From the IMG/VR virus record IMGVR_UViG_3300022200_001811, positions 1-21,769 of that record: 21,769 bases of DNA. One strand, written 5' to 3'. The position numbers were made by a program, and so were the translations under genes. A model generated the notes under the pieces. It was given only the letters and a program-made list of their open reading frames with translations. It was not told where the DNA came from and did not search any database. Position 1 is the first letter of the stretch. Each line of letters starts with the position of its first letter. This stretch comes from a virus. Below are positions 14,001 to 20,816 of the stretch, in pieces.

Positions 14001-14356
14001 TATGCCGCCTCTATCACGTTAAAAGTTAGCCCGTTTGATGCAACAAGCCCATCGCTGCCCGATGGTACGAACAGAACAAATACATCAACATCACGCGTTA
14101 CGACAATAAACCCGTTACCAGATTGCGACCTAATCCAAACGCGCTGACCTGCCGTAAGCCCATACTGCGTAAAATCCAAAGGCGCTTGGAATGTCTGGAC
14201 GCGGTGCGCAGGTGCGTCAATGTCAGGTTGTGTTGCGGTATTGCCAAAGTGGACAATGAACGAACCAGACGCGCCACCGTCGGCCAAAATAATAGGAGAG
14301 CCTTGAGTGATTTCCACCCATTCGCTATCCGTTATTTCAACCCGCTGCGTGATCAT
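14000..14356 (-). CDS. Small beta-rich virion-type protein, unknown function
   Basis: A 118-residue protein predicted to be almost all beta strand: ITDSEWVEITQGSPIIL, SGSFIVHFGN, AHRVQTFQAPLDFTQ, RVWIRSQSGNGFIVV. It has no cysteines or membrane segments. Short beta-sandwich proteins with this kind of sequence recur in phage structural operons, often beside fibre proteins. It overlaps the gp6-like connector by ATGA and the jelly-roll-like protein by one base, so the two may be a functional pair at the neck or head surface. No family is recognised. Confidence 0.68.
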   Translation of the reverse strand: MITQRVEITDSEWVEITQGSPIILADGGASGSFIVHFGNTATQPDIDAPAHRVQTFQAPLDFTQYGLTAGQRVWIRSQSGNGFIVVTRDVDVFVLFVPSGSDGLVASNGLTFNVIEAA

Positions 14357-15021
14357 ATCCGCGCCACCACATACGCCGATAGCAGCGATTTAACGCCCGC
14401 CATAGCATCATCAATCTGGCAATCGTCGCCCTTGTGCGTGTATAGATATGCCGCGACCTGTTTAACCGCACGCGCCATAGTTGGCGGAACCGCAGCCGCA
14501 TTGGCATAGCCTGCCTCATAGACAATCTCGATAGCGTTGGTATTGCGCAATGCAATCGGCCAAGTCTCGCCAGACCGCAGCGATAACCGGCCCGGCTTTT
14601 GATATGTGTCAACGTCAAATACCGCCGCAACATCAACAACCGTTGCGCTGCCTGCGTCATCATAGACCGTCACGCTTTCAACCGCAGCCAATGGATAGCG
14701 CGGCAGATACACCGATGCTGGTGCGCCGGTCAGGTCAGAGATAGCCCCTTGACGCACTCCATCCCACCACGGCTCACGCTGTGAAGGCCATGCGTCCAGC
14801 ACCATCCGCCACGTTTGCGATATGAACGCCAGCCCTGTTTTTTCCTCGATCAGGTTTCGCGCCTCGGCAATCAATGCGTTTGCATCAGCATCAGGCAATG
14901 ATGTCTCAGTCTCGACCAAATACGACCGCAGCGCCCCAGCCGTTACAGGCTCAGACGCGGGGCCAACTTCAACAGCATGGCCGCGATATTGGGTAAATGT
15001 GACGCGGGGTCGTAGGCTCAT
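14353..15021 (-). CDS. Head-tail connector, gp6-like (phiE125 gp8 family)
   Basis: A 222-residue adaptor protein that docks on the portal. Visible family features: helical N-terminal part with SLPDADANALIAEARNLIEE (about 36-55), then KTGLAFISQTWRMVLDAWP, a central strand region VYLPRYPLAAVESVTVYDDA typical of the phiE125 gp8 branch, and the C-terminal helical part beginning AVPPTMARAVKQVAAYLY. HK97 gp6 itself is only about half this length; the longer form with the central beta insertion is normal for the phiE125 branch. ATGA overlaps at both ends. Confidence 0.88.
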   Translation of the reverse strand: MSLRPRVTFTQYRGHAVEVGPASEPVTAGALRSYLVETETSLPDADANALIAEARNLIEEKTGLAFISQTWRMVLDAWPSQREPWWDGVRQGAISDLTGAPASVYLPRYPLAAVESVTVYDDAGSATVVDVAAVFDVDTYQKPGRLSLRSGETWPIALRNTNAIEIVYEAGYANAAAVPPTMARAVKQVAAYLYTHKGDDCQIDDAMAGVKSLLSAYVVARI

Positions 15022-15206
15022 TTGCGCTTGCCCCGTTTGGTTTCCATTGCGGGCAGGATTTTGGTTCCCGCTACGGGGTTAAAACCTACACCATCGGCCA
15101 AAGCCATTTCAGCCGCCTTGCCTTCCAACACGTCACCCGCGCTGTAGTGGCGCGTTGTGTGGCCTTCTGGTGCGCATAACCAATCTTGATGCAATACGAT
15201 CTGCAT
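15018..15206 (-). CDS. Small head-region protein, unknown function
   Basis: A 62-residue protein with the pattern VLHQDWLCAPEGHTTRHYSAGDVLEG then AAEMALADGVGFNPV, and a basic tail (KRGKRK). Very similar small proteins are common directly downstream of capsid genes in HK97-like phages, where they remain uncharacterised. A purine-rich AGGGGG lies before the ATG, and it overlaps the connector gene by ATGA. There are no membrane or catalytic features. It may be a minor capsid or assembly protein. Confidence 0.75.
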   Translation of the reverse strand: MQIVLHQDWLCAPEGHTTRHYSAGDVLEGKAAEMALADGVGFNPVAGTKILPAMETKRGKRK

Positions 15207-15227
15207 GATGCCCCCTATGCTTATGAA

Positions 15228-15249
15228 AGGGGCCAGTTGCCCAGCCCCT
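15228..15249 (-). other. Intergenic hairpin between decoration candidate and next gene
   Basis: Arms aggggc (15228-15233) and gcccct (15244-15249) are complementary (6 bp) around a 10-nt loop, in the 51-bp gap after the 144-residue capsid-associated gene. On the minus strand it is followed only by UUUC, too weak for a classical terminator. Together with the hairpin at 15720-15741 it brackets one gene. Confidence 0.35.
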
Positions 15250-15257
15250 CGTTAAAC

Positions 15258-15692
15258 TTAGGTGGTGGCGATAGTCGCGCCTACGCGGGTAACTGGTGCC
15301 CGTGCAGGCTTGCCCATGTTGGCCTTGACGTGGACGATAGCATCCGTGCCTGTGGTGCCCGTGAACACGCCGCGCACATAGCGCTTACTGCCGAGATAGC
15401 CGATTGAACCTGCAATCACGTTGTCCGCCGCGTCATCGATCACGGTAACAGTGCCGGAAAATTCACCGGCAGGAACCGCAACAAAGTCAGTACCGACCAG
15501 CGTATCGGAATGTTGCAGCACCATGGCAAAACCAGCCGCCGTGCCCGCGTCCGTTACGACACCAGTTTCAACGTCAAAAGCCGCCGAACCAAAGCCGCGC
15601 ACATCAAACGCAGCCGATGCATTGGCAGTTGTACCGGATAGCGTTTGATCAGCACCGCGAACCAACTGGATATTAGAAAGACCGTCACGCAT
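15258..15692 (-). CDS. Capsid-associated protein, decoration candidate
   Basis: A 144-residue protein directly downstream of the capsid gene. I start it at ATG 15692 because AGGAG lies 8 nt upstream; the longer frame from 15707 would place that ribosome site inside the gene. The sequence is beta-rich and small-residue-rich: AAFDVRGFGSAAFDVETGVV, FAMVLQHSDTLVGTDFVAVP, KRYVRGVFTGTTGTDAIVHV. There are no cysteines or membrane segments. Proteins of this type and position in HK97-like phages are usually virion proteins, often decorating the capsid. It is flanked by two hairpins that may uncouple its expression level from its neighbours. The role is inferred from position. Confidence 0.72.
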   Translation of the reverse strand: MRDGLSNIQLVRGADQTLSGTTANASAAFDVRGFGSAAFDVETGVVTDAGTAAGFAMVLQHSDTLVGTDFVAVPAGEFSGTVTVIDDAADNVIAGSIGYLGSKRYVRGVFTGTTGTDAIVHVKANMGKPARAPVTRVGATIATT

Positions 15693-15719
15693 AGCTTTAC
15701 TCCTCATGCGTTAGAATGA

Positions 15720-15741
15720 CTGGGGGCAGGATCACCCCCAG
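15720..15741 (-). other. Intergenic hairpin downstream of major capsid gene
   Basis: Perfect 7-bp stem: ctggggg (15720-15726) with cccccag (15735-15741), 8-nt loop, starting 8 bp past the capsid stop. No U-tract follows on the minus strand. It is likely an RNA structure that stabilises or processes the capsid message, or a partial attenuator. On the plus strand a short T run lies a few bases away, but no plus-strand gene is present to terminate. Confidence 0.45.
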
Positions 15742-15749
15742 CCTAGTTT

Positions 15750-17036
15750 TTAACTGTTAAAACGGATCAGCTTCAAAGCTTCAAAGTTAATGATATCTCC
15801 GCCCACGCGTTTTGTGCTATAAAAGCCAACGTAAGGCTTCGCGGTGTAGGGGTCACGCAGCACGCGGATGCCAACCCGATCAACGATCTGGTAAGCCGCC
15901 CGCATATCGCCAACAGCAATCGACAGCGACGATGCGGCGGGGTCTGGCATATCCTCAAACGAGGCGACAGGATAGCCCAACAGCGATGCAGGCTGACCGG
16001 CAGCAATGCCAGGCGACCAGAGGTAAGCGCCGTCGCTGTCCTTGACCTTGCGAACCAATTTAGTCGTTACGCGGTTCATAAACCAAGTCGCGTTGGCACG
16101 GTACGGGGCTTTCAGACCATACAGCGCGTCAATCAGCACGTCACCACCGTTTGGCGCTGCAGCAAAGCCGCCAGAAACGCCAGTTGGCACTTGCTCGATA
16201 GTGCCGGGCAATGTTGTGCCTGCCGTGTAGGTCAAGAAACCGCGCGGCTTATCGACGCCGCTGCCTGTCACGAATGCCGCCGATTCATCGCGGGCAAACT
16301 TCTCGGCAACTTTGTTCGCAAGCCATGCCTCCATATCAATTGCAGCATCGTCCAGCAGCTTTTGCGTGGCCTTTGGGAATGCAAACAATTCATGTGTAGG
16401 AATGCGCCAAGCCTTCAAGGTAGGCGTGCCAGTCTCAGCGCGGGCTTGAGTTTCACCAACCCAGCCGGAAGCAGCCTCGTCCAGATCAAATAAGCCTTCT
16501 AGCGCGTCCGTGCTGATAGTCTGCACCGATGCATAGGCCCGCATTGGCGAGGTTTCAAAAACCTTCGACACCGTGCGGCCCGACATGTCAGGATAAACCA
16601 CATAGCCGCCGTCTGGGTCAGACCCAACCGAAAGCGCCTTGATTTCATCCGCGCCCATGACCTGATCGCCCTTGCGCATGTAGGACAGGAACTGGTTTTT
16701 GTAACCATCAAGCTCTTTCGCGCCGAAGTTGGACGCACGCGAACCGGATTTGCGGGCGATCATATCGGCCCATGCCAATGCCTTTTGGTCCAGATCGACT
16801 TCATTGCCCTTTTCATCGGTGACAATGCGCGATTGACGCTTGGTTGCCAGAACGGCGGCGTCTGCCTTCTTTTGCGCGGCGTCAAGATCGGCTTCGATCT
16901 TGGCCAACTTGGCCTCGGTCACGGGATCAGCCGCGCCCTTGGTTTCGATTTCCTTAAGGCGTGCATCATTTGCGGCCTTAAACTCGGTGAATGCGGTGTT
17001 GATGGTTTCAACCGCTTGCTTGATTTCGTCAGACAT
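15750..17036 (-). CDS. Major capsid protein, HK97 family
   Basis: A 428-residue capsid precursor. Residues 1 to about 75 are a charged coiled coil, the delta or scaffold domain removed by the prohead protease. A linker follows, then the mature shell domain beginning near residues 100-135. Hallmark sequences are ALSVGSDPDGGYVVYPDMSG (134-153), WVGETQARAETGTPTLKAW, AVAEKFARDESAAF-type helix with VTGSGVDKPRGFLTY, and the P-domain segments ATWFMNRVTTKLVRKVKDSD and PVASFEDMPD. The ribosome site AAGGAGG precedes the ATG, which overlaps the protease gene by 8 nt. Length with the delta domain is normal for the family. Confidence 0.95.
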   Translation of the reverse strand: MSDEIKQAVETINTAFTEFKAANDARLKEIETKGAADPVTEAKLAKIEADLDAAQKKADAAVLATKRQSRIVTDEKGNEVDLDQKALAWADMIARKSGSRASNFGAKELDGYKNQFLSYMRKGDQVMGADEIKALSVGSDPDGGYVVYPDMSGRTVSKVFETSPMRAYASVQTISTDALEGLFDLDEAASGWVGETQARAETGTPTLKAWRIPTHELFAFPKATQKLLDDAAIDMEAWLANKVAEKFARDESAAFVTGSGVDKPRGFLTYTAGTTLPGTIEQVPTGVSGGFAAAPNGGDVLIDALYGLKAPYRANATWFMNRVTTKLVRKVKDSDGAYLWSPGIAAGQPASLLGYPVASFEDMPDPAASSLSIAVGDMRAAYQIVDRVGIRVLRDPYTAKPYVGFYSTKRVGGDIINFEALKLIRFNS

Positions 17037-17688
17037 GGAATGCCTCCTTCAATTTGTTCAGTGATTGCAATAGGGCTTTGGCCCGTTCATCGCCTTCATC
17101 AGCACCCACGTCGCGTGTCACCTTTAGGCCTTTGAAGCCATCGGCAAGCAATGCCTTGGCCTCCTTCTGCGAAAGTCCGCATACGTCGCGTAGCGCGGCT
17201 TCCAATTTCCGAATGTCAAACGCGCCGTCATCTGACTTCACGCCTGTAACCTTTGCAGCTTCATTCATCGGGAACGTCACAAGGCTGATTTCGTACAATT
17301 CAACCTCAAGCAACTTCCGAATGCGCCCGCCGCCTTCCTGCACCGCTTCAACCGTGCGATAGCCGATTGAAATACCATCAATGGCACCGGCCCGAAGCAT
17401 TACCATAGCCTCCTCGGCCAGCTTAATGCCCTTCAGCAAACGCCCCTTGAAAAACAAGCCGCGCTCGTCCTCACTCAAGACGTCCAGCACGCCGATCACC
17501 TTGCTTGTATCATGTTGCCAAAGCAACTTGACCTTGCGCCCTGACCCTAGCGACTTGGTAAAAGCCCCACGTTCGACCACGTCAAGCCCTTGGTCAACAA
17601 TGCCAAAAACCGACGCATAGCCCTCGAACTCGCCATCCGCGTCCGGTTCTTTTTTCAACTCGAAAGCGGCCTGCTTGTGTTCGATCAT
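17029..17688 (-). CDS. Prohead protease, HK97 family (S78)
   Basis: Cleaves the delta domain from the capsid protein during maturation. I place the start at ATG 17688 (219 aa): GGGG precedes it, and the promoter-like element at 17710-17727 would make the ATG at 17703 nearly leaderless. Catalytic residues of the herpesvirus-protease-like fold are visible, numbered from this start: His59 in LLWQHD, Ser107 in DGISIGY and Glu133 in LYEISLVTFP. EGYASVFGIVDQGLDVVERG near the N-terminus is typical. The C-terminal 60 residues form a charged extension (SQKEAKALLADGFKGLK). Placed directly before the capsid gene, as in HK97. Confidence 0.93.
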   Translation of the reverse strand: MIEHKQAAFELKKEPDADGEFEGYASVFGIVDQGLDVVERGAFTKSLGSGRKVKLLWQHDTSKVIGVLDVLSEDERGLFFKGRLLKGIKLAEEAMVMLRAGAIDGISIGYRTVEAVQEGGGRIRKLLEVELYEISLVTFPMNEAAKVTGVKSDDGAFDIRKLEAALRDVCGLSQKEAKALLADGFKGLKVTRDVGADEGDERAKALLQSLNKLKEAFHV

Positions 17689-17709
17689 GCTTTTGCCCCG
17701 CATAGGTTT

Positions 17710-17727
17710 GTTACGTTATAACATAAC
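17710..17727 (-). promoter_or_regulatory. Repeated promoter-like element upstream of prohead protease/capsid
   Basis: The minus strand reads GTTATGTTATAACGTAAC, 18 of 18 identical to the copy upstream of the major tail protein. It is a near-perfect dyad with TATAAC in -10 position, 22 bp before the chosen protease start. It lies in the 64-bp gap after the 54-residue ORF and would drive the protease-capsid-connector cassette. No convincing -35 box at standard spacing. Confidence 0.6.
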
Positions 17728-17767
17728 ATAGAGACAATGGCTATACCATCTTGCATCTGCTACTCCC

Positions 17768-17932
17768 TCACAACCCAAGTGACCTAGCCACAATCATTGC
17801 CTCGAATAATTGCCCGATCAATTCACGCTCCGCACCGCCAGCGGAATCGCGCAACTTTGAAATTTCATCCTCTGCATTTTTTAGCAACGGTCTTGTGCGT
17901 GCAATATCTTGGGCTTTATCAAGTAATTCCAT
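17768..17932 (-). CDS. 54-residue ORF directly behind the MuF-metalloprotease gene, possible immunity partner
   Basis: ATG 17932 follows the MuF stop with no gap, and AAGG lies upstream; the frame ends at TGA 17768-17770. The product is small, charged and predicted all-helical (MELLDKAQDIARTRPLLK, then EDEISKLRDS, then ERELIGQLFEAMIVARSLGL), with no signal or membrane segment. No family is recognised. Immunity genes of polymorphic toxins are typically small, immediately downstream and translationally coupled, which fits. A structural or assembly role, or a chaperone for the MuF protein, is equally possible. It is the last gene before a promoter-like element, so it belongs to the portal-MuF cassette. 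Confidence 0.68.
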   Translation of the reverse strand: MELLDKAQDIARTRPLLKNAEDEISKLRDSAGGAERELIGQLFEAMIVARSLGL

Positions 17933-19453
17933 TTATTTCGCCTTTTTGTCCATGCGTTCGAATAGCCGCAACAACGGCGGATATATGCGGAAAAATTGGG
18001 ATTTATTGCCTTGCATGTATAGCGCAAAGCTTTCCGCGACCAATTCTTCCGTTGATGTTTGTGCGTATCGGCTTATGAGCAGCCCCCACTGAGGCGCAAA
18101 TGTGCCATTCGGGAAAATTCCGCTAATCTCCGGCATCACCTTGGAGTGCAGTCGGTGTCCAAGTTCGTGAAACGCTATGTCTTTCGGTGTATTTGGAATG
18201 GCCCACTTGTATTCCGATGGGTCCATTTTTGCAAATATGCTTACAAAATCATCGCCAAAATGCACGCCACGTTCAGCCAATACCTTTGTCGCGGCTTTGT
18301 AATGCGTCCCCTTTGTTGCATGTGAAACCTCAATTCCTGCATCAAGCATATCGTAATTAAACGCCTTTGCTGCGCCAAGGTAATAGTCACGCTTCATATC
18401 AAACGCGGCAGCAGCCGAACTGTTCCAACTATATCGCGGCCCCGCCTTTTTATGGTTTCCGACAAATGCAGCAGGCCCAAGCGCAAATCTCTCCTGTACT
18501 TCCAGCATTGCCGAATGTGTCTCGTTAACCATCTGAACCTTTGCGCCGGGCGGCAAATCGACCCTATCGGCTACGGTACCCGTCATTCTTGCGGTGGCCT
18601 CTTTTATGTTTTTTGACGGCTTAAACTCCTGATATGTAAATTGCGCACCATGAACCGCCTGCGCCTCTATTGGCGATGTTGCCGCCTGAATGCTATCCCT
18701 AACAACCCAGCCCAACGCGCATCGACAGTTTACGACATTCGCCGCGCTGCCAGCAGGATCGCCGGGATACATCATAGCCTCACCGCCTACGTCAAACGCC
18801 TCGTCTTTGCCGACTATCTGCCCATTGGCTAAGGCGTGATCCTCGCGCGTGCGTTCATCCTCGGCGCTGATCCATTCCTTGTCTAACAATAGGCCAGTTT
18901 CATCCGCCGCCGCAAACGCCCCGTAATTCGCCGCGCCGTGCGTTTCGGTTCGTGCAATCAATGCTGATCTGAATGTAGACATAGACGGCACGGCCTCGCG
19001 CACCAGCTTTGCAACACCGAATTGCCCCAGCCCATCCTGATACCCACGGTCAACCGCATTGACGATCTGTTGCCGTGTGGTTTCCGCTACGTTCGTAATG
19101 CGGCGGCGCAATAATTCGCCCGCGATGTAGCCAAGAGCGATACGCGCCATTGTCTCGGCAAATCCCTTGGTTTCGAAAACCTGCCCCGACGATTTGCCTT
19201 GCTGCACAACACGCCCGCCAAATACGGTCATGGTTGCAATCGCCATGGCCTGATACATTGCGGTTAGGCGGTCCACATGGTCGCGTGCTGGTGGAACCTC
19301 GCCCGTATGCTCATAGACCAGCACCATATCAAGCATGGCCCGCGATAACTCCGCCTTGATGCGATTGCGAAACCCAACCTCAAGACGGTCCAACAATATC
19401 ACCTGACGCCGTTGCTCCCTGCGCGGGCTTTGATCAATCAGCCTGCGAACCAT
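17933..19453 (-). CDS. MuF-type head morphogenesis protein fused to a C-terminal HELGH metalloprotease-like domain
   Basis: A 506-residue protein. Residues 1 to about 250 are a minor head protein of the SPP1 gp7 / Mu gpF family: helical N-terminus, IARTETHGAANYGAF (167-181), then KEWISAEDERTREDHALANG (192-211) ending in NCRCALGW (242-249). Residues about 270-506 are extra. This part contains HELGH (429-433) and, about 40 residues later, STEELVAESFALY (467-479), the arrangement of glutamate zincins (HExxH plus a downstream Glu, here Glu474 or Glu470). Phage MuF proteins with C-terminal effector domains are a known class of polymorphic toxins thought to be carried in the virion. The C-terminal half looks more AT-rich than the head genes around it. 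It overlaps the portal by TAATG. The fusion is clear; toxin function is inference. Confidence 0.85.
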   Translation of the reverse strand: MVRRLIDQSPRREQRRQVILLDRLEVGFRNRIKAELSRAMLDMVLVYEHTGEVPPARDHVDRLTAMYQAMAIATMTVFGGRVVQQGKSSGQVFETKGFAETMARIALGYIAGELLRRRITNVAETTRQQIVNAVDRGYQDGLGQFGVAKLVREAVPSMSTFRSALIARTETHGAANYGAFAAADETGLLLDKEWISAEDERTREDHALANGQIVGKDEAFDVGGEAMMYPGDPAGSAANVVNCRCALGWVVRDSIQAATSPIEAQAVHGAQFTYQEFKPSKNIKEATARMTGTVADRVDLPPGAKVQMVNETHSAMLEVQERFALGPAAFVGNHKKAGPRYSWNSSAAAAFDMKRDYYLGAAKAFNYDMLDAGIEVSHATKGTHYKAATKVLAERGVHFGDDFVSIFAKMDPSEYKWAIPNTPKDIAFHELGHRLHSKVMPEISGIFPNGTFAPQWGLLISRYAQTSTEELVAESFALYMQGNKSQFFRIYPPLLRLFERMDKKAK

Positions 19454-20730
19454 TAACGGCCCGTCCCATATATCCAGCTCTTAACATCATCCGGCGTTAA
19501 TTCAGGCGGCACAACAACAGGCGGCGGCGCTGGTAGCGGCTCAGTTGCCATATCAAGGCTGATCTGCGACGAATTGACCAACAGCGCATCGCCCCCATCA
19601 ATCGGCTTATAGCCCTTCAATTCGCGGCGCTCGTTGATTGTTAAATCAGTTGCCTTGTCAGCCATATCCCAAAGCGTCTGCCGCTTTTCAACAATTGCTG
19701 GGATCTGATCCATATCGGGCTTGATTTGCAATTCGCCGCCGGTCAGCCATTCCGACCAATCCGATGCAATCCAATCCAATAGCGGGGATACGGTATCTTC
19801 CCAAAACGCAAGCCGCGCCTCGGCGTAGTTGGAATAGGTGTTATCGCCGGGGATGCCTAGCAATTGAGGCGGCACGCCAAAGCCTAGAGCAATGTCCCGA
19901 GCGGCGGCGTTCTTAGCCTCAATGATGCCCATATCTGTCGGGCTTAGGCCCATGGGCTTCCAATCAAGGCCACCCTCTAGCATCATCGGCCTGCCCGCGT
20001 TGCGTGACCCTGAATATTGCTCATCAATCTGTGCTTTTAGGCGGTTAAACGCCTCATCCGATAGCGTTTCGCCGTTGCCCATGACCATAGCACCGGACGG
20101 CCTGGCACTGTTTTGCAGCAACGCTTGCATCCACTTCATGGTTTCGTTGTGCTGATCGACTGAATAGGCGGTGGCCTCAACCGGGGAAAGCCCATACCAA
20201 TCGTCTAAAGGATTAAACATGCGGATGTGCCGCAAATCGCAATCCTGTGTTGCCTCATCCGCGTCGAATGTGACCTTTCGCCCGCCTACCTCGTATGTGT
20301 ACCCGCGCGGGAACCCATTAGCGCCGGGGATAACCTTCATGCGGTCTGGCCTTAGCTGGTACAATTCGCGAACAGAATTGCCAACCTTCACGCGCTCCTC
20401 GTAGCCATTGCCCGACAGCATCAAATAGCCAACCTTGGCTTGGATATACTGCGCACCGGATTGCCCCGGATTAGGCCGCGCTATCAACCGCAAAATTTCG
20501 TGGTCAACTATTTCCGTCTCGCCGCGCCACAGCGTCCAGCGGGCAGAGGCCACGGCGTCCGCAATGCGATTGACGGCCTGATATGCCACCACGTTGCGCC
20601 TATACGCCTCGTCTGCAAATGCCTTATAATCGCGGCCAGACCAAACCGCCTGCCCCGGCGTCATAATCAAAGCCGCGCCCGTTGCACTGGCCTTTTGTTC
20701 AGATCGTCCAAATACGCGCGGGAATTTCAT
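19453..20730 (-). CDS. Portal protein, HK97 family
   Basis: A 425-residue protein forming the dodecameric ring through which DNA enters and leaves the head. Family signatures: RNVVAYQAVNRIADAVASA (45-63), the GYLMLSGNGYEERV segment, YQLRPDRMKVI, the FNPLDDWYGLSP block, and the strongly diagnostic FGVPPQLLGIPGDNTYSNY followed by EARLAFWEDTVSPLLD. The C-terminus has a Pro-rich stretch (PLPAPPPVVVPPE). Length is typical. It starts after a 86-bp gap carrying a promoter-like element and overlaps the MuF gene. Confidence 0.95.
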   Translation of the reverse strand: MKFPRVFGRSEQKASATGAALIMTPGQAVWSGRDYKAFADEAYRRNVVAYQAVNRIADAVASARWTLWRGETEIVDHEILRLIARPNPGQSGAQYIQAKVGYLMLSGNGYEERVKVGNSVRELYQLRPDRMKVIPGANGFPRGYTYEVGGRKVTFDADEATQDCDLRHIRMFNPLDDWYGLSPVEATAYSVDQHNETMKWMQALLQNSARPSGAMVMGNGETLSDEAFNRLKAQIDEQYSGSRNAGRPMMLEGGLDWKPMGLSPTDMGIIEAKNAAARDIALGFGVPPQLLGIPGDNTYSNYAEARLAFWEDTVSPLLDWIASDWSEWLTGGELQIKPDMDQIPAIVEKRQTLWDMADKATDLTINERRELKGYKPIDGGDALLVNSSQISLDMATEPLPAPPPVVVPPELTPDDVKSWIYGTGR

Positions 20731-20758
20731 GCAATGGCCCTTGTATCGTTTACGCTAT

Positions 20759-20776
20759 GTTACATTATAACATTCG
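20759..20776 (-). promoter_or_regulatory. Repeated promoter-like element upstream of portal
   Basis: The minus strand reads CGAATGTTATAATGTAAC. It keeps ATGTTATAAYRTAAC in register with the other copies and has the best -10 match of the four (TATAAT), about 29 bp before the portal ATG. Its outer arm diverges, so the 18-bp dyad seen in other copies is not conserved here, which favours a promoter over a pure operator. It sits in the gap between terminase and portal. Confidence 0.55.
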
Positions 20777-20816
20777 AAAAGGCTATAGGGAGACTATTGC
20801 GCGGTTAGCCAAATCA

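Noticed and set aside
15720-15741. Rho-independent terminator after the capsid gene
   Set aside because: The stem is good, but no U-tract follows in the direction of transcription, and the genes downstream have no promoter-like element until the next repeat.
11160-17688. That the cluster is a gene transfer agent rather than a phage
   Set aside because: Only the chaperone resembles GTA genes closely. The GTA-typical tail-tip genes (DUF2460, DUF2163, NlpC/P60 peptidase, very large tip protein) are absent, and a modular tailspike and complete lysis cassette are present.
17710-17727. The palindromic repeat as a phage attachment site
   Set aside because: Four related copies occur at fixed distance before genes on one strand, which fits regulation rather than site-specific integration; no integrase is seen.
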